From Sabulicella rubraurantiaca (GTDB lineage Bacteria > Pseudomonadota > Alphaproteobacteria > Acetobacterales > Acetobacteraceae): a DNA stretch of 64,000 nucleotides. The stretch covers positions 62,001 to 126,000 of the forward strand of contig NZ_JAFEUU010000007.1 in the NCBI RefSeq assembly GCF_017355885.1. Direction: 5' to 3'. The translations under genes and the position numbers were made by a program. Below, piece after piece: positions 26,062 to 35,900 of this stretch. The notes beneath the pieces were generated by a model that saw only the letters and a program-made list of their open reading frames with translations, ran no database searches and was not told the origin of the DNA. Within the stretch, counting starts at the first letter, position 1; each line of letters begins with the position of its first letter.

Positions 26062-27006
26062 ATGACCTTTGTTTCCTCCACGCCCGCCCTCCTCGAAGTC
26101 GCTCAGGGTTCCACCCCGGCCCCCGTTTCCCTTTCCTCGCTGCGTTTCGAGACTCTCGAGACCCGGCTCGAAGCCGACACGGCAAGCTTCTGGGCCTCGA
26201 TGAACCCCGGCCCGAAGCCTTCCTTCACCCGCGAATTGCTCCGTGACATCCTCGCCCAGCAGGCCGTGCTGCGTGACACGCTGCGGGCGGAGCGCGAGGC
26301 CGGCCTCTCTCCCTCCCTGCGCTACTACGTCATGGGCAGCAGCCTGCCGGGCATCTTCAACCTGGGTGGCGACCTCGGCCATTTCGCCGACCGCATCCGC
26401 AGCCGTGACCTCGCCTCGCTGCGCCGCTACGGCCATCTCTGCGTCGAGGCGATCCACGGCAATGCCGAGGCGTTCCGCTCCCCCGTCGTCACCATCGCCA
26501 TGGTGCAGGGCGACGCGCTGGGCGGCGGCTTCGAGTGCGCCCTGGCCTTTGACGTGATCGTGGCCGAGCGCAGCGCCAAGTTCGGCCTGCCCGAGATCCT
26601 GTTCAACCTCTTCCCCGGCATGGGCGCCTATTCCTTCCTGTCCCGCCGCATCGGCGCGGTCGAGGCGGAGAAGATGATCATGTCCGGCAAGCTCTACACG
26701 GCCGAGGAACTGCACGCGATGGGCGTGGTGGACGTGCTGGCCGAGGACGGCGAGGGCGAGGCCGCGGTGCGCCGCTACATCGACCAGCACAGCCGCAAGC
26801 ATAATGCGCAGCAGGCCCTGATGCGGGTGCGCCGCCGCGTGAACCCGGTGACGCTGGAAGAGCTGAAGGACGTGGTGGACATCTGGGCCGAGACGGCTAT
26901 GGGCGTCACCGAGATGGACCTGCGCAAGATGGTTCGCCTGACCCAGGCGCAGGAGAAGCGCATCAACGCCAGCAGCCAGCCTGCCCTTGCCCGTGCCATC
27001 GCCTGA
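26062..27006 (+). CDS. rpfF: RpfF-like diffusible signal factor (DSF) synthase
   Basis: A 314-residue crotonase-fold enzyme. FNLGGDLGHF, GDALGGGFECAL and GLPEILFNLFPGMGAYSF match Xanthomonas RpfF almost word for word. Glu158 (in GGGFE) and Glu178 (in LPE) are 20 residues apart, exactly like catalytic Glu141 and Glu161 of RpfF, so dehydratase and acyl-ACP thioesterase activity making a cis-2-enoic fatty acid is expected. It is about 25 residues longer at the N-terminus than Xanthomonas RpfF (289). The ATG at 26062 follows CGGAG; an upstream in-frame start at 25948 would read through the AT-rich leader. Neighbour of the RpfC-like kinase, which strongly supports the DSF assignment over ordinary enoyl-CoA hydratase. 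Confidence 0.93.
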   Translation: MTFVSSTPALLEVAQGSTPAPVSLSSLRFETLETRLEADTASFWASMNPGPKPSFTRELLRDILAQQAVLRDTLRAEREAGLSPSLRYYVMGSSLPGIFNLGGDLGHFADRIRSRDLASLRRYGHLCVEAIHGNAEAFRSPVVTIAMVQGDALGGGFECALAFDVIVAERSAKFGLPEILFNLFPGMGAYSFLSRRIGAVEAEKMIMSGKLYTAEELHAMGVVDVLAEDGEGEAAVRRYIDQHSRKHNAQQALMRVRRRVNPVTLEELKDVVDIWAETAMGVTEMDLRKMVRLTQAQEKRINASSQPALARAIA

Positions 27007-27067
27007 TGCCACTCGCGCTGATGCGTGCGAGGGTCCATGCTCCCCGCACGACAAGAGGAGACGACCC

Positions 27068-28267
27068 GTGACCCATCCCGCGATCGAGGGAGCCAGGCGC
27101 TGGCAGGCCGAGCTGACGGCCATCCGCCGCGACATCCACGCCCATCCCGAGTTGGGCATGGAGGAGCAGCGGACCGCGGCCCTGGTGGCGCGCGAACTCC
27201 GCGCCCTCGGCATCGAGGTGACGGAAGGCGTCGGCAAGCTGGGGGTGGTCGGCACGGTCCGGGGCACAAGGCCCGGTCAGCGCGTGATCGGGTTGCGGGC
27301 GGACATGGACGCGCTGCAGATCACGGAGCAGACGGGGCTGCCCTATGCCTCGCAGAACACCGGGGTCATGCATGCCTGCGGCCATGACGGGCACACCACC
27401 ATGCTGCTCGGCGCCGCACGGTGGCTGACGGAGAATCGCGACTTCGCGGGGACGGTGCACCTGATCTTCCAGCCCGCCGAGGAAGGGCGCGGCGGCGCCC
27501 GCGCCATGCTGGCGGACGGGTTGTTCGAACGCTTCCCCTGCGACGCGGTCTATGGGCTGCACAACAAGCCCACCATGCCGGCCGGCCGCTTCGCCATCCG
27601 CTCCGGACCGGCCCTGGCGGCGGCGGACCGGTTCGAAGTCACCTTCCGCGGCACGGGCGGGCATGGCGGCTCGACGCCGCATCTCGCGACCGATGTCACG
27701 GTGGTGCAGGCGCATTTCGTGCTGGCGCTACAGACCATCATCGGCCGCAACGTCCCGGCGGTGGAGGCGGCGGTGCTGAGCGTGGGCTCGATCCAGGGCG
27801 GCTCCTCCATCTCGCCCAACGTCATGCCCGCGGAGCTCGTCATCACTGGTACGGCGCGGTCCTACACGCCGGAAGTGCGCGACCTGCTCGAGCGGCGGAT
27901 CGGCGAACTCGCCAACGGCCTCGCCTCCGCGCATGGCTGCACGGCCGAGGCGCGCTACATGCGGGGCGTCCCCGCTACGGTGAACCACGCGGAGCAGACC
28001 GACGTCGCGCGCGCGGCCGCCATGGCGCTGGTGGGTGCGGAAGGGGTGGGCAGCCACGCGCCGGTGACGGGCGCGGAAGATTTCGCCCTGATGCTGGAAG
28101 CGCGCCCTGGCGCCTTCATGTTCATCGGTGGCGGCAGCGGGCCGGACGGCACCTCGCCCAACCTGCACACGCCGCATTTCGACTTCAACGACGAGATCAT
28201 TCCGCTCGGCGTCGCATGGTGGGCGAGCGTGGTGCAGCAGGAGCTTGGCGGGGGTCGGGAGGCCTAA
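27068..28267 (+). CDS. M20-family amidohydrolase (hippurate/aminoacylase type)
   Basis: A 399-residue metallopeptidase-fold enzyme of the M20D group. Metal ligands and motifs: RRDIHAHPELGMEE, LRADMDALQI, MHACGHDGHTTMLLG, FQPAEEGRGGARAM, and the C-terminal LHTPHFDFND. These enzymes hydrolyse N-acyl or N-aroyl amino acids and some indole-amino acid conjugates. The GTG at 27068 has GAGGAG 7 nt upstream. It lies 61 nt after rpfF and 68 nt before the peptide ABC importer; association with the importer (uptake then hydrolysis of peptides or acyl-amino acids) is the more likely link. Confidence 0.9.
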   Translation: MTHPAIEGARRWQAELTAIRRDIHAHPELGMEEQRTAALVARELRALGIEVTEGVGKLGVVGTVRGTRPGQRVIGLRADMDALQITEQTGLPYASQNTGVMHACGHDGHTTMLLGAARWLTENRDFAGTVHLIFQPAEEGRGGARAMLADGLFERFPCDAVYGLHNKPTMPAGRFAIRSGPALAAADRFEVTFRGTGGHGGSTPHLATDVTVVQAHFVLALQTIIGRNVPAVEAAVLSVGSIQGGSSISPNVMPAELVITGTARSYTPEVRDLLERRIGELANGLASAHGCTAEARYMRGVPATVNHAEQTDVARAAAMALVGAEGVGSHAPVTGAEDFALMLEARPGAFMFIGGGSGPDGTSPNLHTPHFDFNDEIIPLGVAWWASVVQQELGGGREA

Positions 28268-28335
28268 AAAATTCGTGCGGTCTAACACCCGCTTCATGTA
28301 GCCTTCGTGACAAACGAGGCTTCTGGAGATTCGGG

Positions 28336-30132
28336 ATGACGGAAGACGACCTCCGGCAGATGATCGGCCGCGTGAAGCGCGGCCATCTGTCGCGGCGTGG
28401 CTTCGTGCGGCGCCTTGCCGCCTTTGGCTTCACCGCGCCCATGGCGACGCAGCTTCTGGCGATCGCGGGCGCGGCCCCGGCGGCGGCGCAGGGCACTTCC
28501 AGCTACCGTCCCACGCGGCGTGGCGGCGGCGGGCAGCTGAAGATCCTCTACTGGCAGGCTGCCACCCTGCTGAACCCGCAATTCGCGGTCGGCACCACCA
28601 ACCAGGATGCCAGCCGCACCTTCTACGAGCCGCTGGCCGGCTGGGCGGCGGATGGCACGCTGCATCCCATCCTCGCGGCCGAGATCCCGTCGGTCGAGAA
28701 TGGCAGCCTCGCCGAGGACGGGCGCTCCGTCACCTGGAAGCTGAAGCGCGGCGTGAAGTGGCACGACGGCCAGGATTTCAGCGCCGACGACGTGGTGTTC
28801 ACCTGGGAATACAACCGCAATCCGGCCGTCGCCGCCGTCAGCTCCGGCTCCTACCGCGACATCAACGTGGTGAAGGTGGACGACCACACGGTGCGGGTGG
28901 AGTTCGAGAAGCCCACGCCCTTCTGGGCCGATGCCTTCGTCGCCTCGCGCGGGACCATTATCCCCCGCCACCTGTTCCGCGACTATGCCGGCGCCAATTC
29001 GCGTGATGCGCCGACCAATCTGCGGCCCGTGGGCACCGGACCCTACCGCTTCGTCAGCTTCGCCCCTGGTGACCTGCTGCGCGGCGAGCTGAACCCGAAT
29101 TACCACATGGACAACCGCCCGTATTTCGACAGCTTCGAGATCAAGGGCGGCGGCGACGCCGTCTCGGCGGCTCGCGCCGTGCTGCAGACCGGCGATTTCG
29201 ACTATGCCTGGAACCTCCAGGTGGAGGATGAGATCCTGAAGCGGCTGGAAGCCGCCAATCGCGGCCGGGTGAACATCGTCGAAGGCGGCAACATCGAGTT
29301 CATCCAGCTCAACGTCACCAACCCGCATGAGGAAGTGGACGGGGAGCGTTCCTCCATCAAGACGACGCACCCCGCTTTCTCCGACCCGGCGGTGCGGCAG
29401 GCCATGGCGCTGCTGGTCGACAAGAACTCCATCCAGCAATTCATCTACGGCCGCGGTGGGCCGGCCACCGCCAACTTCCTGAACAACCCGCCCCGCTTCC
29501 GCTCGCCCAACATGCGGTCCGAGTTCAGCATCCAGAAGGCCAATGAATTGCTCGACGGCGCCGGCTGGATGAGGGGGCGCGACGGCATCCGCGCCAAGAA
29601 CAATGTGCGGCTGCGCTTCGTCTTCCAGACCTCGGTGAACGCGCCGCGCCAGCGCACCCAGGCCATCATCAAGCAGGCGGCGCAGCGCGCGGGGATCGAC
29701 CTGGAGCTGAAGTCGGTGACGTCGTCGGTGTTCTTCTCGTCGGACGTGGCCAATCCGGACACCTACACGAAGTTCTACGCCGACATGCAGATGTACACGA
29801 CGACGATGACCCAGGCGGATCCGCAGCTCTTCATGAACCAGTACGTGTCGTGGGAGGTCGCGAACCGGCAGAACTCTTGGCAGGGCCGCAACATCGTCCG
29901 CTGGCGCAACGACGAGTACGACGCCGCCTATCGCGAGGCGGAGGCGGAGCTGGACCCGGTGAAGCGTGCGGCGCTGTTCATCCGGATGAACGACCTGATC
30001 TGCGGCAGCAACCATGTCATCCCGCTGATCAGCCGCCCTCTGGTCAGCGCCAGCCTCAACAACCTTCGCCCCGTCCTGAGCGCCTGGGACAACACGACGT
30101 GGCTGCTGGGCGACTGGTTCCGCGAGACCTGA
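28336..30132 (+). CDS. Oligopeptide-type ABC transporter substrate-binding protein
   Basis: A 598-residue SBP_bac_5 protein. The long N-terminus SRRGFVRRLAAFGFTAPMA followed by a hydrophobic stretch and AAAQG looks like a Tat-type signal. Family motifs include YEPLAGWAADGTLHPILA, WKLKRGVKWHDGQDFSADDVVFTWEY and GTGPYRFVSF. It binds peptides, opines or nickel-type ligands in the periplasm; the ligand is unknown. GGAG lies 7 nt upstream of the ATG. It is followed by two permeases and two ATPases, a complete importer. Confidence 0.93.
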   Translation: MTEDDLRQMIGRVKRGHLSRRGFVRRLAAFGFTAPMATQLLAIAGAAPAAAQGTSSYRPTRRGGGGQLKILYWQAATLLNPQFAVGTTNQDASRTFYEPLAGWAADGTLHPILAAEIPSVENGSLAEDGRSVTWKLKRGVKWHDGQDFSADDVVFTWEYNRNPAVAAVSSGSYRDINVVKVDDHTVRVEFEKPTPFWADAFVASRGTIIPRHLFRDYAGANSRDAPTNLRPVGTGPYRFVSFAPGDLLRGELNPNYHMDNRPYFDSFEIKGGGDAVSAARAVLQTGDFDYAWNLQVEDEILKRLEAANRGRVNIVEGGNIEFIQLNVTNPHEEVDGERSSIKTTHPAFSDPAVRQAMALLVDKNSIQQFIYGRGGPATANFLNNPPRFRSPNMRSEFSIQKANELLDGAGWMRGRDGIRAKNNVRLRFVFQTSVNAPRQRTQAIIKQAAQRAGIDLELKSVTSSVFFSSDVANPDTYTKFYADMQMYTTTMTQADPQLFMNQYVSWEVANRQNSWQGRNIVRWRNDEYDAAYREAEAELDPVKRAALFIRMNDLICGSNHVIPLISRPLVSASLNNLRPVLSAWDNTTWLLGDWFRET

Positions 30133-30142
30133 TGCCAACCGC

Positions 30143-31102
30143 GTGACCCAATACCTCATCAGACGCCTGTTGATCGCGATCCCGAGCCTGCTCGGGATCA
30201 GCGTGGTCCTGTTCACCGTGCTCGCCCTCGCGCCGGGCGACCCGTTCGAGGAGCTGGCGACCAACCCCGCCATTCCGCCCGAGGTGCGCGCGAATCTTCG
30301 CGCCAGCCTCGGGCTCGATGACCCGATCTGGCAGCGCTACTTCAACTGGCTCTTCGCCATGCTGCGTGGCGAATGGGGCTACTCCTTCGTGTCGCGCATC
30401 GACGTGGACCAGCTGATCCTCCAGCGCCTGCCGGTCACGCTGGTGGTGATTGGCGCTTCGCAGATCGTAGCGCTCGCCATCGCGCTGCCGGTGGGCGTCT
30501 ATGCCGCCACGCGGCCCTATTCGATCTTCGACCAGATCGCCAACACGCTGGCCTTCATCGGCTTCTCGCTGCCCACCTTCTTCACCGGGCTGCTCTTCAT
30601 CCTGTTCTTCTCGGTCTATCTGGAATGGCTGCCCTTCGTGTACCGCACCGACCTTTCGGAGACTGGCTGGCGATGGTGGTGGGAGCAGCTTCGCCAATCC
30701 ATCATGCCGGTCATGGTGCTGGGGCTGTTCCAGGGTGCCGCCTGGACGCGTTTCGTCCGCTCCGCCGTGCTGGACGTGATACGGCTGGACCACGTCACCA
30801 CCGCGCGGGCCAAGGGCCTGCCCGAAAGCCGCATCACCCTGCGGCATGTGGTCCGCAACGCGCTGATCCCGGTGGTGACGCTGGTGGCGCTGCAGATGCC
30901 CATCGTCTTCGGCGGCGCCATCGTCACCGAGCAGATCTTCCGTGTGCCCGGCATCGGCTCGCTGCTGATCAGCGCGATCCTGTCCAACGACACGCCGGTG
31001 ATCATGGCTGTGACCTTCGTCTTCGCGTGCCTAGTGATCTTCTTCAACCTTCTCGCGGACATCCTGTATGGCTGGCTCGATCCCCGTATCAGCTACCGCT
31101 AG
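30143..31102 (+). CDS. ABC transporter permease, DppB/OppB type
   Basis: A 319-residue inner-membrane permease with about six TM helices. It begins YLIRRLLIAIPSLLGISVVLF and has the EAA-loop region ARAKGLPESRITLRHVVRNALIPVVT and the C-terminal DILYGWLDPRISYR. It starts with GTG 10 nt after the binding-protein gene and overlaps the second permease by 35 nt. It forms the heterodimeric channel with the next gene. Confidence 0.93.
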   Translation: MTQYLIRRLLIAIPSLLGISVVLFTVLALAPGDPFEELATNPAIPPEVRANLRASLGLDDPIWQRYFNWLFAMLRGEWGYSFVSRIDVDQLILQRLPVTLVVIGASQIVALAIALPVGVYAATRPYSIFDQIANTLAFIGFSLPTFFTGLLFILFFSVYLEWLPFVYRTDLSETGWRWWWEQLRQSIMPVMVLGLFQGAAWTRFVRSAVLDVIRLDHVTTARAKGLPESRITLRHVVRNALIPVVTLVALQMPIVFGGAIVTEQIFRVPGIGSLLISAILSNDTPVIMAVTFVFACLVIFFNLLADILYGWLDPRISYR

Positions 31103-31993
31103 CCCCGCCGCGCCCCGGAAGCGGGTGACGCCGTGGCAGGAAGCGTGGCGCCGCTTCCGCAAGCACCGCCTGGCCGTGGTCAGCGCGCTGATCCTCGTCA
31201 TGCTCGTCCTCGCCGTGCTGGTCGGGCCCTTCGTCTGGACCGTGCCGATCGACGAGATCGACTTCACGGCACGGCTCCAGGGACCGTCCTGGGAGCATCC
31301 GCTGGGCACGGATGATCTGGGCCAGGACATCCTGGCGCGGGTGCTCTATGGCGGGCGCATCTCGCTTGCGGTCGGCTTCGCGGCGATGGCGGTGGCGGTG
31401 ATCGTCGGCACCTTTGTCGGCGCGGTGGCGGGCATGGCGGGCGGACGGCTCGATGCCGCGCTGATGTGGCTGACCGACCTGTTCCTCTCCCTGCCGGAAC
31501 TGCCGCTGCTGCTGCTCATCATCTACCTGTTCCGCGACGCGTTGACCGGCCTCGTGGGGCCGGAGCTGGGGGTGTTCATCCTGATCGTCATCGTCATCGG
31601 CGGGTTCCGCTGGATGCCGGTGGCGCGCCTTGTCCGCGCGCAGTTCTTCTCGCTGCGGGAGAAGGAGTTCGTGGAGGCAGCGCGGGCGCTGGGCGCGTCG
31701 CGCTCGCGCCTCGTGCTCCGGCACATCCTGCCCAATGCGCTGGGGCCGGTGATCGTCGCCGCGACCATCGACGTCGCGGCCGCGATCATCGCGGAATCCA
31801 CCCTGTCCTTCCTGGGCCTCGGCTTCCCGCCCGACATTCCGACCTGGGGGCGCATCCTGTTCGATGCGAAGGACAATCTCGACTTCGCGCCGCATTGGGC
31901 CATCTTTCCCGGCCTCGCCATCTTCCTCACCGTGCTGTCCATCAACTTCGTCGGCGACGGGCTGCGCGACGCACTGGACCCGAGGCGCGTGAA

Positions 31994-31997
<4 letters not shown>
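31068..31997 (+). CDS. ABC transporter permease, DppC/OppC type
   Basis: A 309-residue permease. The N-terminal RFRKHRLAVVSALILVMLVLAV helix, HPLGTDDLGQDILARVLYGGRISLAVG and the EAA loop EAARALGASRSRLVLRHILPNALGPV are typical of OppC partners. The ATG at 31068 lies inside the end of the OppB-type gene. It ends in a 4-nt GTGA overlap with the first ATPase gene. Confidence 0.93.
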
Positions 31998-33950
<1,953 letters not shown>

Positions 33951-33954
<4 letters not shown>

Positions 33955-34394
33955 AGGTGGACGGAGATACGCTGGAACTTCTCGCGCCATTCCTCCGGGA
34001 TGGGCGCGGGGCGGCCGGTGGCGCGGTCCACGTAGACATGGGTGAAATGCCCCTCCGCCGCCGCTTCCTCCGCCGCGTCGAAGGCGGCGACGTCGTATCG
34101 GACGGAAGAACTGCCAAGCCGCGCGACGCGCAGCCCGATCCGCACCGTCATCGGATAGGCGAGGGGGCGGCGGTAGCGGCATCCCGTCTCCACCACCAGC
34201 CCGACCAGCGGGCTGCGCGCGATGTCGAGGATGCCGTTCTCGACCAGCCACATGTTCACCGCCGTGTCGAAGAAGCTGTAATAGGCGACGTTGTTGATGT
34301 GGCTGAAGGCGTCGTTGTCGGCCCAGCGCGTGGTAATCGGCACCAGCACCGGGAATTCGCCATCGCGCAGCGGGTTGGATCGCACCTCCCTCAT
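33951..34394 (-). CDS. Acyl-CoA thioesterase, 4-hydroxybenzoyl-CoA thioesterase/FadM type
   Basis: A 147-residue single hot-dog domain. The motif [25 protein letters not shown] contains the Asp/Asn-Asp and His-x-Asn residues typical of YbgC/FadM thioesterases. It releases free acids from CoA or ACP thioesters; the specific acyl group is unknown. Translation begins at ATG 34394, overlapping the lipocalin stop (a GTG three bases earlier is equally possible). It is third in an operon with a polysaccharide deacetylase-like and a lipocalin gene. Confidence 0.88.
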
Positions 34395-34924
34395 CACGCG
34401 GCGACCTGGAGGCGCGACAGGTCGAAGCCCTCGCGCCGCGCGACGGCCTCGGCGGCGGCGAAGTCGGCGGGCGCCATCCGGGCCTGGCGCGACAGGAACC
34501 AGAGCGAGTTGCGGTCCGGCGTGCCGACCACCGCCCAGCGGTAATCCGGGTCCAGCCCGATCACCCAGTAATCGCCATAGAAGGGGCCGAAGAAGGAAAC
34601 CCGCAACCGCGCATTGTTCGATCCCTCCACCGCATAGGCGGTGCCGCGAACCTCGCGCCGCGGGCGGCCTTCGACAAGGGCGTTCGCGCAGGAATTCAGC
34701 ACGTCCAGCTTGCCGTCGAGACGGGGCGTGTAAGTGGCGGTGGTTTCCTCGCAGCGCAGACGGGCGCTGTCCTGGAAGCTTTGCGGGAAGCGCGCCGCCT
34801 CGTGCCAGGTGCCGGCATAGCGCTGGAGGTCCACGCCTGCGACCGTGCGCGGCGTGGAAGCGTCGGGCTGCGGCACCGCGCAGGCGGCGAGCGCCAGCAG
34901 CGAGAGGAGAGAGAGCGGCTTCAC
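34394..34924 (-). CDS. blc: Lipocalin family lipoprotein (Blc-like)
   Basis: A 176-residue outer-membrane-type lipoprotein. The signal LSLLSLLALAAC gives a lipobox Leu-Ala-Ala-Cys, and the lipocalin signature appears as VDLQRYAGTWHEAARFPQSFQ, followed by YWVIGLDPDYRWAVVGTPDRNSLWFLSR. Bacterial lipocalins bind fatty acids or lysophospholipids and aid envelope repair. The GTG start sits in a 4-nt overlap with the upstream deacetylase gene; a longer frame from 34945 would disturb the signal peptide. Confidence 0.92.
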   Translation of the reverse strand: MKPLSLLSLLALAACAVPQPDASTPRTVAGVDLQRYAGTWHEAARFPQSFQDSARLRCEETTATYTPRLDGKLDVLNSCANALVEGRPRREVRGTAYAVEGSNNARLRVSFFGPFYGDYWVIGLDPDYRWAVVGTPDRNSLWFLSRQARMAPADFAAAEAVARREGFDLSRLQVAA

Positions 34925-35811
34925 GGGATGGCGTCCTCCGGCCAATGGGTGGTCACGTGGTCATGGATGCCGCCCGCCGTGGTGATCCACACCTCGTCCC
35001 GGCGCGCCGCGATCTCGGCCAGAACGCGGCGCAGCGCGCGAAGTCGGTAGGGCTGGCCGACAATGTAGGGGTGCAGGGCGATGCCCATGACCTGCGGGAT
35101 GCCGTCCGCCACCTGCCGCAGCCTTTCGCGGAAATCCTGCGACACCAGTTCCGCGAAGTGCCGGGCCCCGTCCTTGCGCGCGACGATGGCGGGGATGTCG
35201 TTCGCCTCCTGCGGGTAGGGGATGGACAGGATGCGGCCCGCGCGGGTGCGCTTCCACACTGGCTGATCGTCGTGGCACCAGTTCAGCGAGTAGAGATACC
35301 CGGCCTCCTGCAGCAGGTCCGGCGTGACGCGGCTCTCGGCGATCCAGGGGGAAAGCCAGCCGCGCGGCGCCGCCCCCTCCTGCCGGGCCAACTCCTCGGT
35401 ACAGGCGCGGATCAGCGCGGCCTCCTCGGCCTCGGGCAGGGTGGACTGGCGCTCGCTGTTGGTGCGGCCATGGCCGGCGATCTCGTCGCCCCGGGCGCGG
35501 TGGGCGGCCACCACTTCGGGCGCGTGATGATACATGGACGTGTTCAGCAGCACGGTGCAGGGCAGGGACAGCTCGTCCAGCAGGTCGAGCAGGCGCCACG
35601 CGCCCACGCGGTTGCCGTAGTCGCGCCAAGCATAATTCAGCACGTCCGGCTGCGGCCCGCCCGGTGCCAGCTCCGCCCCCAGCCCCTCGCCGAAGGAAAA
35701 GTGTTCCAGATTGACGCCGAGATACACGGCCAGCTTCGCCCCGCCCGGCCAGGAACCCTGCGGGCGGCCCCGCCAGGGTCGGTAGGGGAAGCGGCCATGG
35801 GTCGGAAGCAT
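34921..35811 (-). CDS. Polysaccharide deacetylase-family protein
   Basis: A 296-residue NodB-fold protein similar to the PuuE/allantoinase-like branch: LAVYLGVNLEHFSFGEG, YGNRVGAWRLLDLLDEL, HHAPEVVAAHRARGDEIAGHGRTNSE and SPWIAESRVTPDLLQEAGYLY. No signal peptide, so it acts in the cytoplasm, and metal-dependent deacylation or amide hydrolysis of a small molecule is likelier than cell-wall sugar deacetylation. It is first in the operon with lipocalin and thioesterase and divergent from cydD. Confidence 0.87.
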   Translation of the reverse strand: MLPTHGRFPYRPWRGRPQGSWPGGAKLAVYLGVNLEHFSFGEGLGAELAPGGPQPDVLNYAWRDYGNRVGAWRLLDLLDELSLPCTVLLNTSMYHHAPEVVAAHRARGDEIAGHGRTNSERQSTLPEAEEAALIRACTEELARQEGAAPRGWLSPWIAESRVTPDLLQEAGYLYSLNWCHDDQPVWKRTRAGRILSIPYPQEANDIPAIVARKDGARHFAELVSQDFRERLRQVADGIPQVMGIALHPYIVGQPYRLRALRRVLAEIAARRDEVWITTAGGIHDHVTTHWPEDAIP

Positions 35812-35900
35812 CGGGGGCGAATCCAGGCGGGGAAGAGGAACAGGAGGCCGCAGCGCGCCGCGGGTCGCAAGAGCGCGGGCCCCGGGCTACAAGGCGCGCG

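Noticed and set aside
26062-27006. Plain enoyl-CoA hydratase annotation for the crotonase-fold gene
   Set aside because: The GGDL..F, GGGFE and LPEILFNLFPGMGAYSF motifs with two Glu 20 residues apart and the RpfC-like neighbour point to DSF synthase instead.
28294-30273. 659-codon minus-strand frame opposite the peptide-binding protein
   Set aside because: The plus strand encodes a full SBP_bac_5 protein with signal sequence; the antisense frame is Val/Gly/Arg-rich without motifs.
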